Source: Thermoleophilia bacterium (GTDB taxonomy: Bacteria > Actinomycetota > Thermoleophilia > Miltoncostaeales > Miltoncostaeaceae). Taken from it: a DNA stretch of 64,000 nt. The translations under genes and the position numbers were made by a program. Within the stretch, counting starts at the first letter, position 1; every line of letters starts with the position of its first letter. The DNA lies in NCBI GenBank assembly GCA_020848615.1, contig JADLHW010000036.1:1-64000 (forward strand), read 5' to 3'. Below, one piece after another: positions 1 through 8,609 of the stretch. The notes beneath the pieces were generated by a model. That model searched no databases, was not told the origin of the DNA, and saw only the letters and a list, made by a program, of their open reading frames with translations.

Positions 1-206
1 CAGGAACCACGGCTTGCGCCTGCCTGGATCTGACTCCAGGTCGCCGTCCATGGCTCCCGGCATCTGACCCTCGCCATCCACAATGGGCTGCTCTGCGCCT
101 GAACGGGATCAGCGTCCACACCGGTACCGAGAGGCGTCTCCTGTGGTGTCGACTCGGATGTCGGGGTGGGATTCGGCGGCTTCTGGCGCTGCAACCTCGC
201 GTGCGG

Positions 207-944
207 TCAGCCGCGCAGACCCCTGGCGCGCAGGTCCTCGACGACCGCTCCGGTGATCGCCGCGCCGATGAGCTCGGTGCGGCTCAGGAAGGCGTCGTCG
301 CGGGTCCCGGCGCCGCACTCGATGAGGATGCGGGCCTGCGCGCGGGTGCGGTAGTAGCCGTAGAACCGCATCATCCGGACGTTCCCGTCCCTCGGGACCA
401 CGCCGCCGAACGGCGCGAACGCCCCGAACGCGGTGGTGCGGATGCGGCCGAAGCGCTTCGACAGGCGGTTCGCAAGCGCCCGGGAGCGGCGCTCCACCGC
501 CCGCGACACGGTGGTGGCCTTCCGGTGCCTCGCGGAATCGCCGTACGGGACGGGGCTGGCGGTGCCGCCGCCCTCACCGTGGTACCAGTTCTCGTTCGCC
601 CCGAAGATCGCATGGCCGATGGCCGCCGACCCATCCGGGGTGTCGTGATGGATGCTCACGAACGTCGCGCCCTCCGCGCCCCACGGGGTCACCAGCCCGG
701 GCGTGCGCCGGGCATCGACACCCTTGCTCCGCAGCCGCCGCACGACGCTCGCCGCGACGCGCTCGTTGAACGCCATCTCGGAGCCGAACGGGCCGCTGCC
801 GGCGCCGGTTTGGGCGCGGTAGCCGGGCTCCCGGGGACCCTGGTGGCCCGCCTGGATCCACACCACCGGCGCCTGGGCGGCGGCGGCCGGGACCGCGCCG
901 GCGAGGGCGGCGGCACATGCGAGCAGGGCGATCGGGCGCGGCAC
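207..944 (-). CDS. N-acetylmuramoyl-L-alanine amidase family protein (Amidase_3-like), secreted
   Basis: Signal peptide VPRPIALLACAAALAGAVPAAAA, then VWIQAGHQG...FNERVAASVVRRLRSKGVDARRT...FVSIHHDT; GTG start at 944. Confidence 0.75.
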   Translation of the reverse strand: MPRPIALLACAAALAGAVPAAAAQAPVVWIQAGHQGPREPGYRAQTGAGSGPFGSEMAFNERVAASVVRRLRSKGVDARRTPGLVTPWGAEGATFVSIHHDTPDGSAAIGHAIFGANENWYHGEGGGTASPVPYGDSARHRKATTVSRAVERRSRALANRLSKRFGRIRTTAFGAFAPFGGVVPRDGNVRMMRFYGYYRTRAQARILIECGAGTRDDAFLSRTELIGAAITGAVVEDLRARGLRG

Positions 945-952
945 GGGGCGGA

Positions 953-958
953 ACGCTA
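953..958 (-). promoter_or_regulatory. Candidate -10 (TAGCGT), 8 nt before the amidase GTG start (leaderless)
   Basis: Minus strand TAGCGT-N8-GTG. Confidence 0.45.
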
Positions 959-982
959 GCGGCGGCCCCCTCCGCGATCCAA

Positions 983-988
983 TAGCCT
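983..988 (+). promoter_or_regulatory. Candidate -10 (TAGCCT), 7 nt before the thrC GTG start (leaderless)
   Basis: TAGCCT-N7-GTG. Confidence 0.5.
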
Positions 989-995
989 CGGGGCC

Positions 996-2435
996 GTGAC
1001 GACCTCCCCGCCTCCCGCGCCGCTGCGGTACCTCAGCACCCGCGGCGAAGACGCCGGGCGGCGGTTCAGCGAGATCCTGCTGGAGGGCCTCGCCCCCGAC
1101 GGGGGCCTGTACATGCCCGACCGCTACCCCCGGGTGGACGCCGGAACCCTGCGGTCGTGGCGGTCCCTCAGCTACGCGGAGCTCGCCGAGGCGGTGCTCG
1201 GGCTGTACGTCGACGACATCCCGCCGCGGGACCTGCGGGACATCGTCGCCCGCACCTACACCGCGGAGATCTTCGGCACCGAGGAGATCACGCCGCTGGA
1301 GCCCCTCGGGGACGGGCTGCTGCTGCAGGGGCTCTCCAACGGCCCCACCCTCGCCTTCAAGGACATGGCGATGCAGCTGCTCGGCAACCTGTTCGAGTAC
1401 GAGCTCGGGCGCCGCGGCGAGACGCTGAACATCCTGGGCGCCACCTCCGGCGACACCGGCAGCGCCGCCGAGTACGCCATGCGCGGCAAGGCCGGGATCA
1501 GCGTGTTCATGCTCAGCCCGAACGGGCGCATGAGCCCCTTCCAGCAGGCCCAGATGTTCACGCTGCAGGACCCGAACATCCACAACCTGTGCGTGGAGGG
1601 CGTCTTCGACGACTGCCAGGACATCGTGAAGGCCGTCTCCGGCGACCTGGAGTTCAAGCGCCGCATGCGCATCGGCACCGTGAACTCCATCAACTGGGCC
1701 CGGCTGCTCGCGCAGGTCGTCTACTACGTGCGCGGCTGGCTGCGCGCGACCGACCGCGACGACCAAGAGGTGAGCTTCACCGTCCCCTCCGGCAACTTCG
1801 GGAACATCTGCGCCGGGCACGTCGCCCGCATGATGGGCGTGCCGATCCGCCGCCTGGTGACCGCCACCAACGAGAACGACGTCCTCGACGAGTTCTTCCG
1901 CACCGGCACCTACCGGGTGCGCGGCGCGGCCGAGACCCACGAGACCTCCAGCCCGTCGATGGACATCTCCAAGGCGTCCAACTTCGAGCGGTTCGTCTTC
2001 GACGTCGTGGACCGCGACCCCGGCCGCACCCGGCACCTGTTCGGCCACGCCGTCACCGCCGACGGCGGGTTCACGCTCACCCCCGCGGAGTTCGCGCGCG
2101 GGGCGGCCTTCGGGTTCTCCTCGGGGCGCAGCACCCACGCCGACCGGCTCGCGACGATCGCCGCGGTGCACCGCGGGACCGGCCGGCTCATCGACACCCA
2201 CACCGCCGACGGCGTGCGCGTCGCCCGTGACCACACCGAGCCGGGGGTCCCCATGATCGTGCTGGAGACCGCGCAGGCCGTGAAGTTCGCCGACGTGGTG
2301 CGGGAGGCCACCGGCGTGACCCCGCCCATGCCGGCGCCGCTCGCCGGGATCGAGTCGCTCCCCCGCCGCTGCGAGGTCGTTCCCGCGGACGCCGAGGTGA
2401 TCAAGTCCCGCATCGCCGGGTACGTGAGGCCATGA
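996..2435 (+). CDS. thrC: Threonine synthase
   Basis: LRYLSTRG...FSEILLEGLAPDGGLYMPDRYP N-terminus; PLP lysine region PTLAFKDMAMQLLG; SGDTGSAA. Confidence 0.95.
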   Translation: MTTSPPPAPLRYLSTRGEDAGRRFSEILLEGLAPDGGLYMPDRYPRVDAGTLRSWRSLSYAELAEAVLGLYVDDIPPRDLRDIVARTYTAEIFGTEEITPLEPLGDGLLLQGLSNGPTLAFKDMAMQLLGNLFEYELGRRGETLNILGATSGDTGSAAEYAMRGKAGISVFMLSPNGRMSPFQQAQMFTLQDPNIHNLCVEGVFDDCQDIVKAVSGDLEFKRRMRIGTVNSINWARLLAQVVYYVRGWLRATDRDDQEVSFTVPSGNFGNICAGHVARMMGVPIRRLVTATNENDVLDEFFRTGTYRVRGAAETHETSSPSMDISKASNFERFVFDVVDRDPGRTRHLFGHAVTADGGFTLTPAEFARGAAFGFSSGRSTHADRLATIAAVHRGTGRLIDTHTADGVRVARDHTEPGVPMIVLETAQAVKFADVVREATGVTPPMPAPLAGIESLPRRCEVVPADAEVIKSRIAGYVRP

Positions 2436-3526
2436 GCACCTACGCGCACATCGCGGGCCTGCCGGTGCGGGTGGAGGGCTACACCCTGCACGAGCTCACC
2501 CGCCCCACCTCCAGCGGCTTCCAGCGCATCTCGGTCGAGATCCACATGCACGGCGCCGGGCACACCGGCCGCGGCGAGGACGCCTGGTACGAGGAGCCCG
2601 ACATCGCCCGGTTCCTGGAGGCCGGGCAGGCGATCGACCTCGCCCGCGCATCAACCGTCGAGGAGGTGTCCGGGATCCTCGGGGCCAGTGACCTGGTCCC
2701 GGGCGGCGAGAACCCCCTGGGTCCGCTGTTCCGCAGGTGGGGCTTCGAGGCGGCGCTGCTGGACCTCGCCCTGCGGCAGGCCGGCGCGTCCCTCGCCGCG
2801 GCGCTGGACCGCACGGCCCGCCCCGTCGACTACCTCCTCTCGCTGCGCCTGGGCACGCCGTCCACCACCGCGCCGCTCGAGGCCCGCCTGGCCCTGTACC
2901 CGGACCTCACGTTCAAGCTGGACGCCACGAACGACTGGGACCAGGACCTCGTGGACGCCATCACCCGGGTCGCCCCGGGACGCGTGCGGTCGCTGGACTT
3001 CAAGGCGCTCTACACCGGGACGCTGGTGGACACCCGCCCCGATCCGGCGCTGTACGAACGGTGCCTGGCGGCGTGGCCCGATGCCTGGATCGAGGACCCG
3101 CACCTCACCGACCCGGACATCGCGGCGATCCTGGCGCCGCACATGGACCGGGTCACCTGGGACGCGCCGATCCACACGCTGGAGGACGTCACCTCCCTGG
3201 CGCACACGCCGCGGATGGTGAACATCAAGCCATGCCGGTTCGGGAGCCTGCGGGCCCTGATGGCGGTGTACGACCACTGCGAGGCCGCGGGCATCGGCAT
3301 GTACGGCGGCGGGTTCTTCGAGATCGGCGCGGGCCGCGGCCAGATCCAGTATCTCGCGTCCCTGTTCCACCCCGACGCGCCGAACGACGTCGCCCCCCGG
3401 GGCTTCCACTGGCCCTCCCCCGGCCCCGGCATCCCGCCCAGCCCGCTGGCCCCGGCCGCGCACCCCACCGGCTTCGCCTGGGACGACGCCGACCCGCCCC
3501 CGGCCGACCCGGCGGCAACGGCCTAA
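2432..3526 (+). CDS. Enolase-superfamily (mandelate racemase/muconate cycloisomerase-like) protein of unknown substrate
   Basis: FKLDATNDWD, WIEDPHLTDPD, MVNIKPCRFGSL and GGFFEIGAGRGQIQYLASL resemble enolase-superfamily barrel motifs; ATGA overlap with thrC. Confidence 0.65.
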   Translation: MSTYAHIAGLPVRVEGYTLHELTRPTSSGFQRISVEIHMHGAGHTGRGEDAWYEEPDIARFLEAGQAIDLARASTVEEVSGILGASDLVPGGENPLGPLFRRWGFEAALLDLALRQAGASLAAALDRTARPVDYLLSLRLGTPSTTAPLEARLALYPDLTFKLDATNDWDQDLVDAITRVAPGRVRSLDFKALYTGTLVDTRPDPALYERCLAAWPDAWIEDPHLTDPDIAAILAPHMDRVTWDAPIHTLEDVTSLAHTPRMVNIKPCRFGSLRALMAVYDHCEAAGIGMYGGGFFEIGAGRGQIQYLASLFHPDAPNDVAPRGFHWPSPGPGIPPSPLAPAAHPTGFAWDDADPPPADPAATA

Positions 3527-3593
3527 CCCGCGGATCACGCGAGGTCCGCAACCCATGCGGCCCCACCTCTCCCCAAGCCTCCGCGGGGCGTGG

Positions 3594-3599
3594 TAGCGT
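3594..3599 (+). promoter_or_regulatory. Candidate -10 (TAGCGT) about 47 nt upstream of the Rpf-like gene
   Basis: gtggTAGCGTgcc; same hexamer as upstream of sodA. Confidence 0.3.
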
Positions 3600-3646
3600 G
3601 CCCGCCGGTGCCCTGACGACCCGTCATCCGGGCACCCCCGACACGT

Positions 3647-4705
3647 ATGGCACACGCCGACGACCAACCTCACAGGTTCCGGCCGCACCCCCGCGGAGCC
3701 GCCCTGGCAACGGCCCTCACGGCCGCCACCCTCGCCGGGGCGTTCGCCCTTGCCGTGGTCCCGGCGGGCGGGCAGGGCGGCGGCATCGACGGGCAGCGGG
3801 CCAAGGTCCGCGCGCTCGAGGCCAGCCTGCTGCAGGTGAACGGCGAGGCCGAGGCGGCGGAGCTGGCGTACGGCGCGGCGGACGACACCGTGCGCCGCCT
3901 GGAGCGCCGCATCTCCGACAACGCCGGCCAGCAGAAGGTCGCCGCGACGAACTTCGCGCTGTCCCAGGACCGCCTCGCCCAGCGGCTGCGCCAGATCTAC
4001 GCCCAGAACCCGCCGTCGATGGTCGAGGTGCTGGTGTCCTCCGGCAGCCTCACCTCCGCGGTGGACAGCTACGACATGGTCCGGCGCGTCGCCGACCAGG
4101 ACCGCGACATCATGGAGGGGTTCGCCGCCGCGCGGACGCGCCTCGCCGAGCTGCGCGTGCAACTCGTCGAGGACCGCCAGGAGGCGGGCAAGAACCGTGC
4201 TGAGGCCGGCCGGCGCCTCGCCCAGCTGCGGGCCCTCGCCGGCGAGCGGCAGCGCATCCTCGGCGCCGCCCAGAGCGCGCTGTCGGGCATGGAGGCCGCC
4301 GCCGCCCAGCGCGCGGCGATCGCCGACGCCCAGCGCCGCGCCGCCGCCGCGGCCGCCCCCGGCGCCACGCCCGAGCAGGTGACGGCCTCAAGCGGCCCCG
4401 ACCCGGTGCCCACGTCCCTGGTCCCGGCATCCGGCTCCCAGGGCGCCGCCGCGCCGTCCGGCTCCGGCGACTCGGTGAACGCGCATCTGGCGCGGATCGC
4501 CCAGTGCGAGTCCGGCGGCAACCCCGGGGCCGTCTCCCCCGGCGGCGACTACCGCGGCAAATATCAATTCACCCGCTCCACATGGGCGGCCGTCGGGGGC
4601 TCCGGCGACCCCGCCTCCGCGTCCGAGGCCGAGCAGGACATGCGCGCCCGGATCCTGTACGAACGTGCCGGTCCCGGCCAGTGGCCGGTGTGTTCCGCGG
4701 GCTGA
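3647..4705 (+). CDS. Secreted coiled-coil protein with C-terminal Rpf/transglycosylase-like domain
   Basis: N-terminal signal/TM segment, CwlO-like coiled coil, C-terminal LARIAQCESGGNPGAVSPGGDYRGKYQFTRSTWAAVGGSGDP...PGQWPVC. Confidence 0.85.
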   Translation: MAHADDQPHRFRPHPRGAALATALTAATLAGAFALAVVPAGGQGGGIDGQRAKVRALEASLLQVNGEAEAAELAYGAADDTVRRLERRISDNAGQQKVAATNFALSQDRLAQRLRQIYAQNPPSMVEVLVSSGSLTSAVDSYDMVRRVADQDRDIMEGFAAARTRLAELRVQLVEDRQEAGKNRAEAGRRLAQLRALAGERQRILGAAQSALSGMEAAAAQRAAIADAQRRAAAAAAPGATPEQVTASSGPDPVPTSLVPASGSQGAAAPSGSGDSVNAHLARIAQCESGGNPGAVSPGGDYRGKYQFTRSTWAAVGGSGDPASASEAEQDMRARILYERAGPGQWPVCSAG

Positions 4706-4752
4706 TCCCGCCGGAACCCGGGTTCCACAGGCGATTCGGCAGGAATCCACCC

Positions 4753-4781
4753 TTGACGCCGGATCGCAAAGCGCAGATATT
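4753..4781 (+). promoter_or_regulatory. Candidate sigma-A-type promoter for sigA: TTGACG-N17-GATATT
   Basis: -35 TTGACG 4753-4758, 17-bp spacer, -10 GATATT 4776-4781. Confidence 0.5.
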
Positions 4782-4968
4782 GCTCCGGGTCGTTTCACGG
4801 GCGCCCGGCTGAGACCGGTTGAACGACGCCTCGCGCCCGGACCGCCGCCCGACACCGCAACCCCTTCGGACACACCGGCCACTCGCCGGTGCCCCGTGCC
4901 CGCAAATGCGACGTCGTGCGCCCCGGTCATGATCGACCACGTCATCTCGACGTCAGAAACGGAGGCGG

Positions 4969-6051
4969 ATGTCCACGCAGCAACTTGGCGGATTGAAGTA
5001 CGACGGTGAGCTCAGGGCGCTGATCGTCCGCGGGCAGGAGCTGGGCTTCCTCGGCCTGGAGGAGATCGCCGAGGTGCTCGACGGCCTCGGGCTCGACACC
5101 GACGTCGCGGAGGAGGTCTACCAGCAGCTCGAGGAGGCGGGCATCGAACTGCTCGAGCAGTCCGAGGCCCTGCAGCGCGCCGCCGAGGTCGCCGACGAGT
5201 CGGACCGCCCGCGCCGCCCCACCGCCGTGGTGGAGCAGACCACCGACGCCCTCCAGCTCTTCCTGAAGGACATCGGCCGGGTACCGCTGCTCACCGCCGC
5301 CGACGAGGTGCGCCTCGCGAAGCGGATCGAGAACGGCGACCAGGAGGCCAAGCGGCAGATGGTCGAGGCCAACCTGCGCCTCGTCGTCTCCATCGCGAAG
5401 GGCTACCGCGGCCGCGGCCTGCCGTTCCTGGACCTCATCCAGGAGGGCACCCTCGGCCTGGTGCGCGCCGTCGAGAAGTTCGACTGGCGCCGCGGCTTCA
5501 AGTTCTCGACGTACGCCACTTGGTGGATCCGGCAGGCCGTGACCCGCGCCCTCGCGGACAAGGGCCGCACCATCCGCATCCCGGTGCACGTCGTGGAGAA
5601 GCTCAACCAGATCAGCCGCGCGGAGCGGGTCCTCATCGGCCAGCTCGGCCGTGAGCCCACCGTCGAGGAGATCGGCGAGGCCGCCGGCCTGCCCGCCGAC
5701 GAGGTCGAGGAGATCCTGCGCTCCGCCCAGCCCACCGTCTCCCTCGAGAAGCCGGTCGGCGAGGAGGAGGAGTCGGAGCTCGGCCGCTTCCTCGCGGACG
5801 AGACCTCCGTGGCCCCCGAGGTGTCGGCCGAGGTGTCCCTGCGCGAGCAGGCCCTGCGGGACCTCCTGGACCAGCTCTCCTACCGTGAGCGTCGCGTCCT
5901 GGAGCTGCGGTACGGGCTGCGCGGCGAGAAGCCCCGCACGCTCGACGAGCTGGGCCGCATGTTCAACGTCACGCGCGAGCGCATCCGCCAGGTGGAGAGC
6001 CAGTCGCTGCAGAAGCTGGCGAGCCTCCCGGACTCCGCCCGCCTCATGTAG
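4969..6051 (+). CDS. sigA: Primary RNA polymerase sigma factor (sigma-70)
   Basis: Region 1.1-like N-terminus; [66 protein letters not shown]-terminal [12 protein letters not shown] ggaggcgg. Confidence 0.96.
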   Translation: MSTQQLGGLKYDGELRALIVRGQELGFLGLEEIAEVLDGLGLDTDVAEEVYQQLEEAGIELLEQSEALQRAAEVADESDRPRRPTAVVEQTTDALQLFLKDIGRVPLLTAADEVRLAKRIENGDQEAKRQMVEANLRLVVSIAKGYRGRGLPFLDLIQEGTLGLVRAVEKFDWRRGFKFSTYATWWIRQAVTRALADKGRTIRIPVHVVEKLNQISRAERVLIGQLGREPTVEEIGEAAGLPADEVEEILRSAQPTVSLEKPVGEEEESELGRFLADETSVAPEVSAEVSLREQALRDLLDQLSYRERRVLELRYGLRGEKPRTLDELGRMFNVTRERIRQVESQSLQKLASLPDSARLM

Positions 6052-6088
6052 TCCCGCGCCGCCACGGCGGCGCGAGTCAGCACCACAC

Positions 6089-6112
6089 GGGGGCCCGGGA
6101 GACCGGGCCCCC
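6089..6112. terminator. Perfect 10-bp GC hairpin with GAGA loop between convergent sigA and nitronate monooxygenase genes
   Basis: GGGGGCCCGG-GAGA-CCGGGCCCCC; no T-tract. Confidence 0.6.
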
Positions 6113-6129
6113 GGCCGTTGGCGTGCCCG

Positions 6130-7212
6130 TCAGCCCCGCGCGGCGGCGAGCGCGGCCCCGGTGCCCTCCACCAGGTCCCGCACGATCCGGTCGGCCGGCC
6201 GGGGCTCCGCACCGATCGCCGCGGCCTGGCCGGCGAGCATCGTCATGAGGTCCGCCCTGCCCTGCCGCGTCGCCTCGCGCCGCAGGTCCGCCATGAGGGC
6301 GCCCTGCGCGCCCCACCCCAGCGTCCCCGCGTTCGCGGTGACCAGGGCGTCGACGATGCGGTTCCGGATCCAGCGTGCCGGGCGGCCCGTGACGGCGTCG
6401 GTCACCACCGTGTCCTGCGGCAGGGTCTCGCGCAGCGCACGGCGGTACGTGTCGGTGACCCCGCTCTCGGTGGCCGCCAGGAACAGGGTGCCCAGCGACA
6501 CCCCCTGGGCTCCGACCAGCAACGCGGCCGCGATGCCGCGGCCGTCGGCGATGCCGCCGCTGGCGACCACCGGCACGCCGTGCCCCAGCGCGTCCACGAC
6601 CTGCGGCACAAGCGCGAGCGTGCCGGTCTCCGACGCCGTCGCCGCGCCCGGGCCGAACCGGCTGCGGTGGCCCCCGGACTCCGAGCCCTGGGCGATGACC
6701 GCATCCGCCCCCGCGGCGCGCGCGGCGAGGGCGCCGGCCACGCTGGTGGTCATCGCCAGCACGGGGACCCCGGCGGCGCCTGCGACGGGCAGGACGGGCG
6801 CCGGGTCGTGCCAGGTGGTGACCACCCGGGCCCCGGCGTCCAGCGCGGCCTCGAGGAGCACCAACGGCGGGTCCGGCGCCGGCGGCGGGGGCGGGTCGGG
6901 CGGCAGGCCGAGCTCCTCGCGGAACGGGGCGAGCACCTTCAGCATGCGCTCCCGGGTGGTGGTCGCGTCGGTCGCGCCGGCCAGCTGCAGGTTCACGCCC
7001 ACCGGGGCACCGCCGGCGAGCCGCACCGCCGCGCGGGTGGCCTCGGCGGTGGCGTCCGCGGTGGTGCCCGACACGCCCAGCACCCCCAGCCCGCCGGCGC
7101 GGGACACGGCCCCCACCAGCTCCGGGGTGTTCGGGCCGCCGGCCATGCCCGCCAGCAGGATCGCGTGGCGGATGCCCAGCAGGCCGCACAGCGGGGTCTC
7201 GAGGGCGCCCAT
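6130..7212 (-). CDS. Nitronate monooxygenase / 2-nitropropane dioxygenase family
   Basis: MGALETPLCGLLGIRHAILLAGMAGG...AVIAQGSESGGHRSRFG...PVVASGGIADGRGIAAALLVGAQGVSLGTLFL. Confidence 0.9.
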   Translation of the reverse strand: MGALETPLCGLLGIRHAILLAGMAGGPNTPELVGAVSRAGGLGVLGVSGTTADATAEATRAAVRLAGGAPVGVNLQLAGATDATTTRERMLKVLAPFREELGLPPDPPPPPAPDPPLVLLEAALDAGARVVTTWHDPAPVLPVAGAAGVPVLAMTTSVAGALAARAAGADAVIAQGSESGGHRSRFGPGAATASETGTLALVPQVVDALGHGVPVVASGGIADGRGIAAALLVGAQGVSLGTLFLAATESGVTDTYRRALRETLPQDTVVTDAVTGRPARWIRNRIVDALVTANAGTLGWGAQGALMADLRREATRQGRADLMTMLAGQAAAIGAEPRPADRIVRDLVEGTGAALAAARG

Positions 7213-7787
7213 CAGTTCAGGCTCGGGTCCTCGGGCATGCGGGCCAGCAGGCGGAACGCACCGCCCTTGCGGTCCAGCACGCGCCGCCACAGGGCGCCCG
7301 GCTCGTCGGTGAACACATCCGCGGCGTCGGCCTCCACGTCGATCCACGCCCCCTCGGTGATCTCACGCTCCAGCTGCCCCGCCCCCCACCCCGCGTACCC
7401 GCCGAACGCGCGCACCGAACGCACCCGATCGGGCAGGCCCGCGGCGTCCTCGTTGGGATCGACCACCCCCACGCTGCCCACGGTGAGCGTGGCCGCCGAA
7501 TCCGGGTCGGCGAAGTCCGCCATCAGGATCACGGCCTCCGGCTGCACCGGGCCGCCCTGGTGCACCAGCTCGTCGTCCGGCAGGGCGTCGGACAGCGGTG
7601 ACGGCAGGGCGTCACGCGCCGTGATCGCGGTGGGCCGGTTGAGTACCAGCCCCAGCGCCCCGTCGGTGGAGTGCTCCAGCATGAGCACGACCGTGCGGGT
7701 GAAGTTCGGATCCAGCAGCGTCGGCGACGCCACCAGGAGGCGCCCGCGCCGGAAGGCGGGGCCGTCGCTGGGGGGATCGTCCGCCAT
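7212..7787 (-). CDS. YqgE/AlgH family (UPF0301) protein
   Basis: GRLLVASPTLLDPNFTRTVVLMLEHSTDGALGLVLNRP; VHQGGPVQPEAVILM; FGGYAGWGAGQLEREI. Confidence 0.93.
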   Translation of the reverse strand: MADDPPSDGPAFRRGRLLVASPTLLDPNFTRTVVLMLEHSTDGALGLVLNRPTAITARDALPSPLSDALPDDELVHQGGPVQPEAVILMADFADPDSAATLTVGSVGVVDPNEDAAGLPDRVRSVRAFGGYAGWGAGQLEREITEGAWIDVEADAADVFTDEPGALWRRVLDRKGGAFRLLARMPEDPSLN

Positions 7788-7793
7788 GCCGCC

Positions 7794-7799
7794 AATCTA
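7794..7799 (-). promoter_or_regulatory. Candidate -10 (TAGATT), 6 nt before the AlgH-family ATG (leaderless)
   Basis: Minus strand TAGATT-N6-ATG. Confidence 0.45.
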
Positions 7800-7834
7800 G
7801 TGGACCGGGCCGCCGGGTGGCCCCCCACGGCGGC

Positions 7835-8161
7835 TCAGGTGCCGAGGATCTCCCGGAGGAACTCCAGGTGCTCGCCCAGTTCCGCGCCGTCCCGCGCCTG
7901 CGCGGCGTCGCAGAGGCCCTGGAACCCCACCGCGGCCACGGGATGCACCTCCCGGCGCACGCGGGTGAAGTAGTCGGCCAGGTGGGCGGCCTGGACACGT
8001 GCCTCGGCCCACCGGTCCGCCGCGGCGAGCAGCTCGATGACGCGCATGCCCGTGGCCGCGAGCTCCCCGTACGAGGGAACGGCACCGGCGGCGGCCGGCG
8101 GCCCGCCCGCGATCAGCGATGCGGCCGACGACCACTCGGCGTCGCCGAGCGCCGCGGCCAT
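7835..8161 (-). CDS. Hypothetical protein; start uncertain (frame is open further upstream)
   Basis: Open frame between annotated neighbours on the same strand; no recognised domain. Confidence 0.45.
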   Translation of the reverse strand: MAAALGDAEWSSAASLIAGGPPAAAGAVPSYGELAATGMRVIELLAAADRWAEARVQAAHLADYFTRVRREVHPVAAVGFQGLCDAAQARDGAELGEHLEFLREILGT

Positions 8162-8219
8162 CGGTGCCAGCGACGCGGCGGCGGCGAGGAGGTCCCCGCC
8201 GCCGCCGGGCGCGTGATGA

Positions 8220-8483
8220 TCAGCCGTCGTGGCTCAGCAGCTGCAGCCGCCGGCGCTCACGCACGGTGTTGATGACCCCGCCGAACACCACCAGCACCAC
8301 GCTGACCAGGATGCCGAGCCAGAAGATGGGCATGTGGCCGGAAAGCCGCTCCTCGGGGCCCAGGTCACGGATGCCCCACCCCATGGTGAACCACACGACG
8401 GTGAGGACCATCACGGTGCCGGCGGCCCGGAACGGCCAGGTGATCGGGAGACGCTCGTTCTCGTCGTGGTGCGAGGACGCCAT
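8220..8483 (-). CDS. Small membrane protein, two predicted TM helices
   Basis: AAGTVMVLTVVWFTMGWG and MPIFWLGILVSVVLVVFGGVI hydrophobic segments. Confidence 0.6.
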   Translation of the reverse strand: MASSHHDENERLPITWPFRAAGTVMVLTVVWFTMGWGIRDLGPEERLSGHMPIFWLGILVSVVLVVFGGVINTVRERRRLQLLSHDG

Positions 8484-8609
8484 TCAGGTCCTTTCGTACG
8501 GTCGGTCTGCGGCGGACGGTACCACGGGGCTCCGATGGAACTCGCCACCCACCGTGGCCATCCGGGCCACGCGGTGACGCCCGCCCCCTGCGTTGCGGGA
8601 CGGAGCGCC

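Noticed and set aside
1-206. Left-edge segment of apparently lower GC with short ORFs
   Set aside because: Too short and truncated; cannot tell intergenic DNA from a decayed gene.
207-2234. 675-aa minus-strand ORF spanning the amidase and thrC
   Set aside because: Only the C-terminal part (207-944) is protein-like; the rest is antisense to thrC, a GC-rich open-frame artefact.
4713-4726. 14-bp palindrome GGAACCCGGGTTCC just after the rpf-like stop
   Set aside because: Short GC-rich palindromes are common here; could be a weak terminator but not supportable alone.
4873-4891. CACCGGC-CACTC-GCCGGTG hairpin in the sigA leader
   Set aside because: 7-bp GC stem with no further structure; expected by chance in such sequence.
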